Source: Rhodococcus spelaei (GTDB taxonomy: Bacteria; Actinomycetota; Actinomycetes; Mycobacteriales; Mycobacteriaceae). From it: a stretch of 64,000 nt of DNA. Numbering within the stretch: the first letter of the stretch is position 1; every line of letters begins with the position of its first letter. Of this stretch, positions 34,654-44,638 are shown piece after piece. The stretch lies in NCBI RefSeq assembly GCF_006704125.1, contig NZ_VIGH01000004.1, positions 124,001 to 188,000 of the forward strand, in the 5' to 3' direction. The translations under genes and the position numbers were made by a program. Below the pieces are notes generated by a model. It ran no database searches, was not told the DNA's origin, and saw nothing but the letters and a program-made list of their open reading frames with translations.

Positions 34654-35859
34654 GTGTCGATACGTGACGACGCCCGCGACCTGCATGGCGACCTGGTGCA
34701 GCTGCGCCGCGCCCTGCACGCCGAGCCCGAGGTGGGCCTGCACCTGCCCCGCACCCAGGAGAAGGTGCTCGTGGCGCTGGACGGGTTGCCGTTGCAGCTG
34801 TCCACCGGTTCGGCCCTGAGCTCGGTGATCGGCGTGCTGCGCGGCGGGAAGCCCGGCCCGACGGTGCTGCTGCGCGGCGACATGGACGCGCTGCCGGTGG
34901 CCGAGCGCACCGGGCTGGACTACACGTCCCGCAATCCCGACCGGATGCACGCCTGCGGTCACGACCTGCACACCTCGATGCTGGTGGGGGCCGCGAAGCT
35001 GCTGTCCGCACACCGCGACCAGCTGGCCGGCGACGTGGTGTTCATGTTCCAGCCCGGCGAGGAGGGCTACGACGGTGCCCGGCTGATGATCGAGGAGGGC
35101 ATGTTCGACGCGTCGGGTTCGCGGCCGATCGCCGCGTACGGGCTGCACGTCAGCGCGTCGGGGCTCCCGAGCGGAGTGTTCACCACCCGGCGGGGACCCG
35201 TGCTGGCCGCGTCCGATGCGGTGCAGGTGACGGTCCGGGGCCGCGGCGGGCACGGGTCGGCGCCGCACAGAGCCCTCGACCCCATCCCCGCGGCGTGCGA
35301 GATGGTCACCGCCCTGCAGACATTCGTCACCCGGTCGTTCGACCCGTTCGACCCGGTGATGCTGACGGTCGGCGCATTCCAGGCGGGCACCGCGAACAAC
35401 GTGATCCCCGACGAGGCGCGGTTCGACGCCACCGTGCGGTCGTTCTCGGCGGAGAGCCACGCCCGGGTCCGGGACGGGTTCGCTCGGGTCTGTGCCGGGA
35501 TCGCCGCGGCGCACGGGCTCGAGGTGGACGTCGACTATGTGGACCAGTACCCCGTGACCGTGAACAACGATGTCGAGGCCGAGTTCGCCGCCGACGTCGT
35601 CGGCGAGGTGCACGGGGAGGAGCGGTTCGTCTGGACGCCGCAGCCCGCGACCGGCTCGGAGGACTTCTCCCGCGTGCTCGACGAGATCCCCGGCGCGTTC
35701 GTGTTCCTCGGCGCGCGCCCGGGGGACAAGGACCCCGCCACCGCCGCGTACAACCACTCGCCGCTCGCGGAGTTCGACGACGGCGTGCTCGGGGACGGCG
35801 CCGCGCTCTACAGCGAACTCGCGCTGCGACGACTGGCCCAGAGTCGACCCGCCGCCTGA
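34654..35859 (+). CDS. M20 family amidohydrolase
   Basis: 401 residues. LLRGDMDALPVAERTG (metal Asp), MHACGHDLHTSML and QPGEEGYDGA are the hippurate/IAA-amino-acid hydrolase signatures, with the dimer domain starting near DAVQVTVRGRGGHGSAPH. It would release an amino acid from an N-acyl derivative. GTG 34654 has AAGGAGTAACC upstream. Divergent from an Lrp-type regulator, an arrangement that fits amino-acid-derived control. Confidence 0.88.
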   Translation: MSIRDDARDLHGDLVQLRRALHAEPEVGLHLPRTQEKVLVALDGLPLQLSTGSALSSVIGVLRGGKPGPTVLLRGDMDALPVAERTGLDYTSRNPDRMHACGHDLHTSMLVGAAKLLSAHRDQLAGDVVFMFQPGEEGYDGARLMIEEGMFDASGSRPIAAYGLHVSASGLPSGVFTTRRGPVLAASDAVQVTVRGRGGHGSAPHRALDPIPAACEMVTALQTFVTRSFDPFDPVMLTVGAFQAGTANNVIPDEARFDATVRSFSAESHARVRDGFARVCAGIAAAHGLEVDVDYVDQYPVTVNNDVEAEFAADVVGEVHGEERFVWTPQPATGSEDFSRVLDEIPGAFVFLGARPGDKDPATAAYNHSPLAEFDDGVLGDGAALYSELALRRLAQSRPAA

Positions 35860-35886
35860 AGCCGGAGTCCGCATAGTCTCGAGGCC

Positions 35887-37758
35887 ATGCGAATGAAGCT
35901 GGGTGTGGCGATCGTCGCGGTGTCGGGGCTGGTCTGGGCGACCACGGCGTGTAGTAGCGGACCGACCGAGACGGAGACGGCAGCGCAGCAGTTCGCCGAC
36001 GCGCTCACCCAGCGCAACGCGCAGGCGGCGGCCGCGCTGACCTCCGACCCCGCCGCCGCGTCCGCGGCGATCACGCAGCTGTTCGACGGGCTCGCGCCGC
36101 AGGATGCCACGTTCACCGTGGCCTCCACCGACAGCGACAAGGGCACCTTCACCCTCGCAGCGGACTGGACGCTCGGTGCCGCGCCCACCACCGCCGCGAC
36201 GTCGGCGGGACCGGCACCGACCACCGCCCCCACGACCACCCCGTCCCCGCAGCCGCCCGAGAAGTGGAACTACACCACCACAGGTGGCGGGCAGGTGGTC
36301 GCCGACGGCGGGAAGATCCCGTGGGACGCCCAGCTGCTCGCACCCGGACTGACCGCGGACACCACGCTGCGCTACACCACCCTGTCCGGCGGGTCACCGA
36401 AGGTGCTGGCCGACAACGGTTCACCGCTGATGGCGGAGCAGACGGTGACACTGGTGAACGTCGACCCCGCGAAGACGCCCGACCCGGCGGCGACCGCGGG
36501 TGCGCTCGCGCCGCTGCTCACCCCCGTCGCGCCGACCGTCACTGCCGCATCACTGCAGTCGGATATCACTGGGGCACAGGGCAAGACCGTCACCACGATA
36601 ACCCTGCGCGACGCCGACGTCGCGCCCATCGCGGAGCGGCTCGCCGCCGTCCCCGGCGTCACCCTGGTCAAGCAGACCCGACTGCTCACCGTCGACAAGG
36701 CCACCAGCTCACCCGCGCTGGACGGACTACGCGAGCTGTGGCAGCAGGGCCAGGACGCCTCCGCCGGCTGGGCCGTGCAGTTGGTGCACGCAGACGGGTC
36801 CGCCGACAAGGTGGTCGGCCGCGACGGGACGGCCGCGCCCGACATCGCGAGCACGCTCGATCCGGCGGTGCAGACCGCCGCGCAGGCCGCGATCGCGACG
36901 CTGCCGCAGCAGGCCGCGGTCGTGGCGATCCGGCCGTCCACCGGCGCGTTGCTCGCCGTTGCGCAGAACGATCCCGCCAACGCGCAGGGTCCGATCGCGC
37001 TGACCGGTCTGTACCCGCCCGGCTCGACCTTCAAGACCGTCACCACTTCCGCTGCGCTGCAGCAGGGTTCGGTCACCCCAGACACGGTGCTGCCGTGCCC
37101 GGGCACCGCGAACATCGAGGGTCGCACCATCCCCAACGACGACAAGTTCGACCTCGGCGCGGTGCCCCTGCACACCGCGTTCGCGCGGTCCTGCAACACC
37201 ACCATGGGGCAGCTCGCGGTAGCGATGCCGCCCACCGCGCTGCACGACGCCGCCCTGCAGTTCGGCCTCGGCGTGGACTACGTGACGCCCGGTCTGACCA
37301 CCGTCACCGGCAGCGTGCCGGCCGCGGACACCCCCGCCGAGCGCGTCGAATCCGCAATCGGGCAGGGTCAGGTCACCGCGTCCCCGTTCGGGATGGCGAT
37401 GGTCGCGGCGTCCATCGCGCGCGGCTCGACACCGCTGCCCATGCTGGTGGCCGGGAAGCCGGGCGTCGCCAACGCGACCCCCACCCCCGCGCCGGCCGTG
37501 GTCACCGAGCAGCTGCGCACCATGATGCGGGAGACCGTGACCGCGGGCACCGCAACACAACTCGCGGACATCCCCGACCTACGCGGCAAGACCGGGACAG
37601 CCGAGTTCGGCGACAACACCAGCGCGCACGGCTGGTTCGTCGGCGTCGACGGCGATGTCGCTTTCGCGGTGTTTGTCGCCGGCGCCAACAGTTCTGCCCC
37701 CGCCGTCGACGCGGCGGGCCGGTTCCTGCGGCCGATCCAGCCCGTGCTGCCCCGGTGA
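35887..37758 (+). CDS. Penicillin-binding protein lipoprotein (transpeptidase)
   Basis: 623 residues. The signal ends in a lipobox (TTAC, Cys22), so it is membrane-tethered outside. An NTF2-like/MecA-N-like region (about 25-110) and a Pro/Thr linker lead to a dimer domain and the transpeptidase: STFK with Ser380, SCN at 435-437 and KTGTAE from 568. It is homologous in layout to mycobacterial PBP-lipo. It makes peptidoglycan cross-links. A TAGTCT box seven bases before the ATG suggests a leaderless start. Its stop overlaps the next GTG by four bases. Confidence 0.92.
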   Translation: MRMKLGVAIVAVSGLVWATTACSSGPTETETAAQQFADALTQRNAQAAAALTSDPAAASAAITQLFDGLAPQDATFTVASTDSDKGTFTLAADWTLGAAPTTAATSAGPAPTTAPTTTPSPQPPEKWNYTTTGGGQVVADGGKIPWDAQLLAPGLTADTTLRYTTLSGGSPKVLADNGSPLMAEQTVTLVNVDPAKTPDPAATAGALAPLLTPVAPTVTAASLQSDITGAQGKTVTTITLRDADVAPIAERLAAVPGVTLVKQTRLLTVDKATSSPALDGLRELWQQGQDASAGWAVQLVHADGSADKVVGRDGTAAPDIASTLDPAVQTAAQAAIATLPQQAAVVAIRPSTGALLAVAQNDPANAQGPIALTGLYPPGSTFKTVTTSAALQQGSVTPDTVLPCPGTANIEGRTIPNDDKFDLGAVPLHTAFARSCNTTMGQLAVAMPPTALHDAALQFGLGVDYVTPGLTTVTGSVPAADTPAERVESAIGQGQVTASPFGMAMVAASIARGSTPLPMLVAGKPGVANATPTPAPAVVTEQLRTMMRETVTAGTATQLADIPDLRGKTGTAEFGDNTSAHGWFVGVDGDVAFAVFVAGANSSAPAVDAAGRFLRPIQPVLPR

Positions 37759-38492
37759 GCGCGGCGCACTACCTGCTGCTGGTCGTCGCCGGATTCGGGG
37801 CGGGACTGGTCGGGTTCGTCACCGGCCTGGCCTCGATCATCTCGTACCCCGCGCTGCTGGCGGTCGGGCTGACGCCGGTCGCCGCCAACGTCACCAACAC
37901 GGTTGCGATGGTCGCGGTCGGTGTCGGCGGCACCGCGAACTCGCTGCGCGAACTCACCGAGATGGGCCCGCGGCTGTGGCGCTGGGCGGCGGTGAGCGGC
38001 GTCGGGGGACTGGTCGGCGCGCTGATCCTGTTGTGGGCGCCCGCAGGGTCGTTCGAGACCGTCGTCCCGTATCTCGTCGCGGTCGCGTCGCTGGCCTTGT
38101 TGCTGCAGCCGCGGATTCGGAAACTCGCCGGTGGCAAGGAGTTCCCGGTGCTGTACCCGGCGGCGCTCGGGGTGGTCGCGATCTACGGCGGCTACTTCGG
38201 AGCCGGTGCGGGCGTGATCTTCCTGGCGCTGACGCTGATCTGCACCGGACTGTCGGTGTGGCGGGCCACGATCCTCAAGAGCTTCCTGCTCGGGATTGCG
38301 AATCTTGTGGCCGCCATTGCCTTCTCGATGTCCGGTGAGGTGAACTGGGGTGCCGCGGCGGCGATGGCGCTCGGTGCACTGCTCGGCGGCTGGTGCGGAC
38401 CTCCGGCGGTGAAGGTGATCCCGCCGACCGTGCTGCGGATCGCGGTCGCGCTCGCCGGGTTCGGGTTGGCGGGCTGGCTGGCGCTGAAGTGA
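37755..38492 (+). CDS. TauE/SafE family exporter
   Basis: 245 residues, seven to eight hydrophobic segments. VAGFGAGLVGFVTGLASIISYPALL and GGYFGAGAGVIFL are the paired internal repeats of the sulfite exporter TauE/SafE family. It moves a small anion across the membrane; the substrate is unknown. Coupled to the PBP gene through a four-base overlap (GTGA). Confidence 0.85.
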   Translation: MSAAHYLLLVVAGFGAGLVGFVTGLASIISYPALLAVGLTPVAANVTNTVAMVAVGVGGTANSLRELTEMGPRLWRWAAVSGVGGLVGALILLWAPAGSFETVVPYLVAVASLALLLQPRIRKLAGGKEFPVLYPAALGVVAIYGGYFGAGAGVIFLALTLICTGLSVWRATILKSFLLGIANLVAAIAFSMSGEVNWGAAAAMALGALLGGWCGPPAVKVIPPTVLRIAVALAGFGLAGWLALK

Positions 38493-38498
38493 TGCCGG

Positions 38499-39968
38499 TC
38501 AGTGCACGCCGCGCATCATCTTGCTGATCCACGGCGCCAGCAGCACCATCACCACGCCGACCGTGATGGATGCCAGGCCCACCCACATGAAGTACGGGGC
38601 CTGGTCGTCGGTGTCGTAGTGCTTGGCCAGCGTGCCGGCCAGGGAGGAGCCGAGCGCCACCGACAGGAAGAACAGTGCGACCATCTGCGTGTGGAACGCC
38701 TTGGGCGCCAACTTCGTCGACAGTGACAGCCCGACGGGGGAGAGGAACAACTCGGCGAAGGTGAACAGCAGCAGGATGAACGCGAGGCCCAGCAGAGGGG
38801 TGCCGTTCGCGCCGCCCCCGGCGAACGGAAGGAACGCCAGGAACGCCAGGCCCATGATGGTGGTGCCTGCCGCGAACTTCAGCGGCGAGGACGGTTGGCG
38901 CGGACCGAGTTTCGTCCACATCGCGGCGAACACGCCCGCGAAGACGATGATGAACACCGGGTTGATCGACTGCACCCACGAGGCCGGGAACTCCCAGCCG
39001 AAGAGGTTCCGGTCGAGGAACTTGTCCGCGTAGATCGCGACCACGGTGAACTGCTGCTGGAACAGCGACCAGAACGCCGCGCTGGCCAGGAACATCGGAA
39101 TGAACGCGATCACCCGGCTGCGTTCGGTGCTGGTGATGTGCCTGCTGCTCAGGATCAGTGCGAAGTAGCCGACCGCGGCGACGATGGTCAGCCCGACCAC
39201 CACGTCGGACAGGTTGTCGGCGGTGATCACCCCCGTCAGGCAGAGCACCGCCACGACCACCAGCGCGGCGACGCCGCCCGCCGCGTACCGCCACAGCACG
39301 GGACCGGCCAGCGGGTTCAGCGGCCGCGCACCGATCCCGGCGAGACGCTTGCGGCCGACGGTGTACTGGATCAGTCCCAGCGCCATACCGATCGCGGCGA
39401 GCGCGAACCCGGCGTGGAAGCCCCAGTTCTTCTGCGCCCACCCGGTCAGCAGCGGACCGACGAAGGCGCCCAGGTTGATTCCCATGTAGAAGATGGAGAA
39501 ACCGGCGTCGCGGCGCTCGTCGCCCTCCGAGTACAGGTCGCCGACCAGCGAGGTGGCGTTCGCCTTGAGACCGCCGCTGCCGACCGCGATCGCGACCAGT
39601 CCGACGCCGACGCCCGCCAGTCCCGGGATCACGGACAACGCGATGTGGCCGAGCATCACCAGGACGGCAGCGTAGAACAGCGTCCGCTCGGAGCCGAGGA
39701 TCCGGTCCGCGATCCAGGCGCCGAGGATCGTCGAGAGGTAGACCATGCCGCCGTAGGCGCCGACGATGCTGACCGCGGAGGTCTCCGAGAGCCCGAGTCC
39801 GCCGTCGGTGGCCGAGTAGTAGAGGTAGTACGCGAGGATGCCCTGCATCCCGTAGAAGGAGAACCGCTCCCACATCTCGACGCCGAACAGGTTGGCCAGC
39901 GCGAACGGCTGACCGAAGAACCCGTGGTCGGACTGGGGACTCCGGGGTGGCGACTCGAGTTCGCTCAT
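38499..39968 (-). CDS. POT family peptide transporter
   Basis: 489 residues with about 14 membrane segments. FFGQPFALANLFGVEMWERFSFYGMQGIL at residues 15-43 contains the ExxER-type motif (E-M-W-E-R-F) of proton-coupled di/tripeptide transporters, and FYMGINLGAFVGPLL near 170 is the second PTR2 signature. It should import short peptides with protons. Confidence 0.9.
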   Translation of the reverse strand: MSELESPPRSPQSDHGFFGQPFALANLFGVEMWERFSFYGMQGILAYYLYYSATDGGLGLSETSAVSIVGAYGGMVYLSTILGAWIADRILGSERTLFYAAVLVMLGHIALSVIPGLAGVGVGLVAIAVGSGGLKANATSLVGDLYSEGDERRDAGFSIFYMGINLGAFVGPLLTGWAQKNWGFHAGFALAAIGMALGLIQYTVGRKRLAGIGARPLNPLAGPVLWRYAAGGVAALVVVAVLCLTGVITADNLSDVVVGLTIVAAVGYFALILSSRHITSTERSRVIAFIPMFLASAAFWSLFQQQFTVVAIYADKFLDRNLFGWEFPASWVQSINPVFIIVFAGVFAAMWTKLGPRQPSSPLKFAAGTTIMGLAFLAFLPFAGGGANGTPLLGLAFILLLFTFAELFLSPVGLSLSTKLAPKAFHTQMVALFFLSVALGSSLAGTLAKHYDTDDQAPYFMWVGLASITVGVVMVLLAPWISKMMRGVH

Positions 39969-40039
39969 CGGAAAGCTGTCCCACGGCGGACGTGGCCACG
40001 CCGGGTTGTCGCCAAGTTGTTAGCGGGACCCGCCCCCGC

Positions 40040-40417
40040 TCAGTGCGCGGTGGAACGCTTGCGCACCAGTGCGTAGATCGCCCGCCAGCCGAGCAGGAAC
40101 AGCGCGAGCACACAGGTGGCCACGATGATGAAACTGAATGCGGTGCCCTGTCCGCCGATCACCCGCAGGATCATCCCGCCCGCGACCGTGCAGATCCAGA
40201 TGATCACCCCGGCGGGGATCACCGAGGCGGGCAGCGACTTGTTCCGGTACAACCCCTCGTTCGCCGCCCAGCCGATCGCGAGCCCGCCGAGGAACGGCCA
40301 GGCCGTGCTGACCAGGCCGGCGACGGCGTTGGCCTCGTCGTGACTGCGGCGTCCGATCGCGCAGAACACGATGACGAGCACGATGTCGACGACCAGAACC
40401 GGCAATACCTTCTTCAC
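40040..40417 (-). CDS. DUF3054 membrane protein
   Basis: 125 residues with four membrane segments (starting VLPVLVVDIVLVIVFCAIGRRSHDE). Matches DUF3054. The GTG at 40417 is preceded by TACCCT and seven bases, a leaderless start; the frame extends upstream without coding character. The function is unknown. Confidence 0.82.
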   Translation of the reverse strand: MKKVLPVLVVDIVLVIVFCAIGRRSHDEANAVAGLVSTAWPFLGGLAIGWAANEGLYRNKSLPASVIPAGVIIWICTVAGGMILRVIGGQGTAFSFIIVATCVLALFLLGWRAIYALVRKRSTAH

Positions 40418-40545
40418 GCCGACCAGGGTAGGCCCGCGCGAAGAGTTCCCTTTGGGCGGGACGGACCGTTTCAGGTTTCGGCATCCGGACCTACCGTGAG
40501 CCGCGACACACCTGATCGGAACCGACACGCCAGGAGGCAATGAGA

Positions 40546-42090
40546 ATGACGCAGTGGAACGAGGAGTGCGACGTTCTGGTGGTGGGCTCGGGCGGAGGCG
40601 GCGTCACCGGCGCCTACACCGCGGCCCGCGAGGGACTGTCGGTGATCCTGGTGGAGGCCACCGACAAGTTCGGCGGTACGACGGCCTACTCCGGCGGCGG
40701 GGGAGTGTGGTTCCCGTGCAACCCCGCCCTCCAGCGCGCCGGCACCGACGACACCATCGAGGACGCACTCGAGTACTACCACTCGGTCGTCGGCGACCGC
40801 ACCCCGCGTGAGCTGCAGGACGCCTACGTCCGCGGCGGTGCGCCGCTGATCGAGTACCTCGAGCAGGACGAGAACCTGAAGTTCGAGATGCTGCCGTGGC
40901 CGGACTACTTCGGCAAGGCCCCCAAGGCGCGACTGGACGGCCAGCGCCACACCATGCCGTCCGTACTGCCGGTGTCGGAAGCGCCCGAGTTGCGAGAGGT
41001 CGTGCGCGGACCGCTGGATGCCGACCGGCTCGGCACGCCCGCGCCCGACGACTACTTCATCGGTGGGCGGGCGCTGATCGCCCGCTTCCTCAAGGCGATC
41101 GAGAAGTACCCCGACGCCACGCTGCAGCGCAGCTCCCCGCTCGTCGAGTTGGTCGTCGAGGGCGATGCGGTGGTCGGCGGCATCGTCGAACGCGACGGCG
41201 AGCGCGTCGCGATCCGCGCCCGGAAGGGTGTGCTGCTGGCGGCCGGCGGCTTCGAGGGCAACGACGAGCTGCGCCAGAAGTACGGCGTGCCCGGCGTCGC
41301 CCGCGACACCATGGGCCCGTCGGCCAATCTGGGTAAAGCCCACCAGGCCGGCATCGCGGTCGGAGCCGACACCGACCTGATGGAGCAGGCCTGGTGGTCG
41401 CCGGGCATGACGCATCCGGACGGCCGCTCGGCGTTCGCGCTGTGGTTCACCGCCGGCATCTTCGTCAACCAGGACGGCAAGCGGTTCGTCAACGAGTCCG
41501 CGCCCTACGACCGGCTCGGCCGCGACATCATCGCCCAGTTGGAGGACGGCTCGGCCACCTTGCCGTACTGGATGGTCTACGACCACAAGGAGGGCGAACG
41601 CCCGCCGGTCAACGCCACCAACGTGTCGATGGTCGAGACGGAGAAGTACGTCGAGGCCGGTCTCTGGCACACCGGCGACACCCTCGAGGAACTCGCCGCC
41701 AAGATCGGCGTGCCGGCGGAGAACCTGGTGGCCACCGTCGCGCGCTTCAACGAGATGGCCGGCAAGGGCGTCGACGAGGACTTCGGTCGCGGCGACGAGG
41801 CCTACGACCGCGCATTCTCGAACGGTGAGCCGCCGCTGGTGACCATCGACCAGGGCCCGTACCACGCGGCCGCGTTCGGCATCTCGGACCTCGGCACCAA
41901 GGGCGGTCTGCGCACCGACACCGCAGCGCGGGTGCTCGACAAGTCGGGCAATCCGATCCCGGGCCTGTACGCGGCGGGCAACACGATGGCTGCGCCGAGT
42001 GGCACCGTCTACCCCGGCGGGGGTAACCCGATCGGTACCAGCATGCTGTTCGGCCACCTCGCCGTGAAGGACATGGTCGGCGGCAAGTAG
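40546..42090 (+). CDS. FAD-binding dehydrogenase, 3-ketosteroid delta1-dehydrogenase-like
   Basis: 514 residues. GSGGGGVTGAYTAAREG is the FAD-binding loop at 14-30. It keeps the three tyrosines used by KstD enzymes: Tyr121 in WPDYFGK, Tyr in ESAPYDRLGR and Tyr in VYPGGGNPIG. It therefore probably removes hydrogens from the C1-C2 of a 3-ketosteroid-like ring, though the true substrate is not proved. ATG 40546 was preferred over 40540 because AGGAGG is then eight bases away. Confidence 0.85.
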   Translation: MTQWNEECDVLVVGSGGGGVTGAYTAAREGLSVILVEATDKFGGTTAYSGGGGVWFPCNPALQRAGTDDTIEDALEYYHSVVGDRTPRELQDAYVRGGAPLIEYLEQDENLKFEMLPWPDYFGKAPKARLDGQRHTMPSVLPVSEAPELREVVRGPLDADRLGTPAPDDYFIGGRALIARFLKAIEKYPDATLQRSSPLVELVVEGDAVVGGIVERDGERVAIRARKGVLLAAGGFEGNDELRQKYGVPGVARDTMGPSANLGKAHQAGIAVGADTDLMEQAWWSPGMTHPDGRSAFALWFTAGIFVNQDGKRFVNESAPYDRLGRDIIAQLEDGSATLPYWMVYDHKEGERPPVNATNVSMVETEKYVEAGLWHTGDTLEELAAKIGVPAENLVATVARFNEMAGKGVDEDFGRGDEAYDRAFSNGEPPLVTIDQGPYHAAAFGISDLGTKGGLRTDTAARVLDKSGNPIPGLYAAGNTMAAPSGTVYPGGGNPIGTSMLFGHLAVKDMVGGK

Positions 42091-42094
42091 CCAC

Positions 42095-42146
42095 ACACGA
42101 GCGAACCCGCCGTGGCCCTGTCGGGCCGCGGCGGGTTCGCTCGTGT
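42095..42146. terminator. Bidirectional terminator
   Basis: 18-base perfect arms ACACGAGCGAACCCGCCG (42095-42112) and complement (42129-42146) between the KstD-like gene and the converging YceI gene. Confidence 0.8.
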
Positions 42147-42157
42147 ACGTGGGTGGA

Positions 42158-42709
42158 TCAGGCCTGCAGGCCGGCCTCGATCTCGAGGGTGATGGTGATC
42201 TTGTCGCCGACGACGGCGCCGCCGCCCTCGAGCGGCATGTCGATGCTGATGCCGAAGTCCCTGCGGTTGATCACGGTGCTGGCCTCGAAGCCGGCGACCG
42301 GGCCGTTGCCCATGCCCGGGTTGACGCCGTTGAACTCGAGCTTCAGCTCGACCGGGCGGGTGACGCCGTGCAGCGTGAAGTTGCCCTCGACGACGAAGTC
42401 CTCGCCCTTGGCGCGGACACCGGTGGACGCGAAGGTGGCGGTCGGGAACTGCTCGGCGTCGAAGAAGTCGGCGGTCTTGAGGTGGCCGTCGCGCTGCTCG
42501 TTGTCGGTGGTGATGGACCCGACCTGGATCTGCGCCTCGACGGAGGGGGTGCCGTCGGCGGCGACCGTGACGGCGCCCGAGAAGTCCTGGAAACGGCCGC
42601 GAACCTTGCTGACCATGAGGTGGCGAACCGAGAAGCCGACGGTGGAGTGGCTGGCGTCGATGGCCCAGGTGCCGGGGGTCAGGGTGGGGAGGGCGGTGGC
42701 GGTGGTCAT
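42158..42709 (-). CDS. YceI family protein
   Basis: 183 residues. It has the YceI lipocalin-like pattern: PGTWAIDASHSTVGFSVRHLMVSKVRG and the EAQIQVGSITTDNEQRDGHLKTADFFDAEQFP region. It binds a long isoprenoid or lipid in a beta-barrel. No signal peptide is visible, so this form is probably cytosolic. GGAG precedes the ATG. Confidence 0.92.
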   Translation of the reverse strand: MTTATALPTLTPGTWAIDASHSTVGFSVRHLMVSKVRGRFQDFSGAVTVAADGTPSVEAQIQVGSITTDNEQRDGHLKTADFFDAEQFPTATFASTGVRAKGEDFVVEGNFTLHGVTRPVELKLEFNGVNPGMGNGPVAGFEASTVINRRDFGISIDMPLEGGGAVVGDKITITLEIEAGLQA

Positions 42710-42812
42710 GGGGGCTCCTCTGCACGGTGGCTAGCTGATTGAATGTTCAACCTCTTGCTGGGTCCAACGGTGCCACCGCCGGTTCGCTTCCCGCAACCGA
42801 GTGTGGCGTCGG

Positions 42813-44519
42813 TCACATCGGCCCCGGAGCGGCCGTTCCGGTGACCGTGGCCAGCACCGCGCGCAGCGCGGACGCCGTCACCGACCGGTCGAGGGCGACG
42901 CCCCACTCGACACGACCGCCGACCCGGCACTGCGCGAACGTGACCGCCTGCGCATCCCGGCCCGACGTCGTCGACTGCTGCGTGAGTGCGAGGACCTCGA
43001 GGTCGATGCCGCGCTCGGACAGGACCCGGGCCAGTGCATCGACCGGGCCGGTGCCGACGGCGTCGCCGTTCACCGCGATCTCGCCGGAGGTGGCACGGAT
43101 CCGGAGCCGGTCGCCGTTCGCGAGGTGCTCGACGGTCCACTGCTGCAGTACCCCGTGGTGGAAGTAGTGCTCCTGCAACAACTCCCACAGCTGCTCCGCG
43201 CTGATCTCTGCGCCGCTGCTGTCGGTCGCCTGCTGCACCCGCTTCGCGAAGTCGATCTGCAGCAGTCGCGGCAGGTCGATGCCGTAACCCGACTGCAGCA
43301 GGTACGCGATGCCGCCCTTGCCGGACTGACTGTTGACCCGGATCACCTCGGTGTAGTCCCGGCCGACGTCACGCGGGTCGATCGGCAGGTACGGCACCTC
43401 CCACGGGTGTCGGGCCGGATCGGCGCCGGCCGTCTCCGCGCTCGCATGGTGGTGCGCGAAGCCCTTCTTGATCGCGTCCTGATGCGTGCCCGAGAAGGCG
43501 GTGTAGACCAGGTCGCCGCCGTACGGGTGCCGGGGGTGAACCTCGATCCTGTTGCAGTACTCCACGGTTCGGCGAACCGAGTCGATGTCGGAGAAGTCGA
43601 TCATCGGGTCGACGCCCTGGGCGTGCAGGTTCAGGGCGAGCGTCACCAGGTCGACATTGCCGGTGCGTTCACCGTTGCCGAACAGACAACCCTCCACTCG
43701 CTGCGCCCCGGCCAGGACCGCCAGTTCGGCGCAGGCCACGCCGGTGCCGCGGTCGTTGTGCGGATGCACCGACAGGATCACCGACTCGCGGCGGGCGAGG
43801 TTGTGGTGCATGTACTCGATCTGGTCGGCATACACGTTCGGTGTCGAAATCTCCACGGTGGCAGGCAGGTTGTGGATCACCGGACGGTCGGGTGAGGCGT
43901 CCCACAGCTCGGTGAGGCTGTCGCAGACCTGCAGCGCGAAGTCGGGCTCGGTCAGGTTGAACACCTCGGGGGAGAACTCGAAACGGACGCCGGGTGTCGC
44001 GTCACCGCCGCGGGCGACATCCTGCGCGGCATCGAGGATCAAGCGGTGCAGCGTGTCCCGGTCATGTCCGAGCACGACGGACCGCCAGGTGGGAGCTGTC
44101 GCGGTGTACATGTGCAGCACGACGTTCGGCAGCCCACGCACCGACTCGTAGGTGCGTTCGATCAGATCGGTGCGGGCGGCGGTGAACACGACGATCGTCA
44201 CGTCGTCCGGCACCAGGTCTTGCGTGGCGAGGTCGCGGACGAAGTCGAAGTCGGTCTGGCTGGCGGACGGGTATCCGACCTCGATCTCCTTGTAGCCCAT
44301 GGCAATCAGCTGCTCGAACAGTTGGCGCTTGCGCTGCGGGTCCATCGGTTCGGCGAGGGCCTGGTTTCCGTCGCGCAGGTCCACCGGGACCCACAGCGGG
44401 GCGACGGTGGTCCGGTTCGTCGGCCAGGTGCGGTCGATCGGCGGTACCGGCACCCGCTCGTCGTACGGACGGTAGCGGTGGCTGGGCATGGCGGACGGGG
44501 TCTGGCGGTTCCAGTTCAT
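42813..44519 (-). CDS. leuA: 2-isopropylmalate synthase
   Basis: 568 residues, the long actinobacterial form. It has [58 protein letters not shown] (metal-binding His and Asn) and a C-terminal leucine-binding LeuA_dimer domain from about 435. It condenses acetyl-CoA with 2-ketoisovalerate in leucine synthesis, and leucine inhibits through the C-terminal domain. ATG 44519 has GGAGCTCGCC upstream. Expression is preceded by a leader-peptide attenuator and a promoter overlapped by a FadR-type operator. Confidence 0.95.
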   Translation of the reverse strand: MNWNRQTPSAMPSHRYRPYDERVPVPPIDRTWPTNRTTVAPLWVPVDLRDGNQALAEPMDPQRKRQLFEQLIAMGYKEIEVGYPSASQTDFDFVRDLATQDLVPDDVTIVVFTAARTDLIERTYESVRGLPNVVLHMYTATAPTWRSVVLGHDRDTLHRLILDAAQDVARGGDATPGVRFEFSPEVFNLTEPDFALQVCDSLTELWDASPDRPVIHNLPATVEISTPNVYADQIEYMHHNLARRESVILSVHPHNDRGTGVACAELAVLAGAQRVEGCLFGNGERTGNVDLVTLALNLHAQGVDPMIDFSDIDSVRRTVEYCNRIEVHPRHPYGGDLVYTAFSGTHQDAIKKGFAHHHASAETAGADPARHPWEVPYLPIDPRDVGRDYTEVIRVNSQSGKGGIAYLLQSGYGIDLPRLLQIDFAKRVQQATDSSGAEISAEQLWELLQEHYFHHGVLQQWTVEHLANGDRLRIRATSGEIAVNGDAVGTGPVDALARVLSERGIDLEVLALTQQSTTSGRDAQAVTFAQCRVGGRVEWGVALDRSVTASALRAVLATVTGTAAPGPM

Positions 44520-44564
44520 GGCGAGCTCCAGGCGAATCGGAGGGTCGACCGGCACGGCGGAACC

Positions 44565-44602
44565 CCGCGACGGGGGGCCGGTCCGGTCAGACCCCGTCGC
44601 GG
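44565..44602 (-). promoter_or_regulatory. leuA attenuator hairpin
   Basis: On the transcript CCGCGACGGGG (44602-44592) pairs perfectly, 11 of 11, with CCCCGTCGCGG (44575-44565). The first arm lies in the leader peptide's last codons and the stop codon lies in the loop, so ribosome position on the leader decides whether this hairpin forms. Confidence 0.75.
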
Positions 44603-44631
44603 CGGTGAAGGAGAAGCCCGCGGAAAGCCAT
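44587..44631 (-). CDS. leuL: leuA leader peptide, Leu-Leu-Leu
   Basis: A 14-residue frame [14 protein letters not shown] followed by TGA. Three leucine codons in a row, CTT CTC CTT, include CTT, which is rare in this GC-rich sequence. It starts seven bases after a TAGCGT -10 box, so it is leaderless. Slow translation at the leucine codons when leucyl-tRNA is short would change folding of the overlapping hairpin. Too short for standard gene finding. Confidence 0.78.
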   Translation of the reverse strand: MAFRGLLLHRRDGV

Positions 44632-44638
44632 GACGGGT

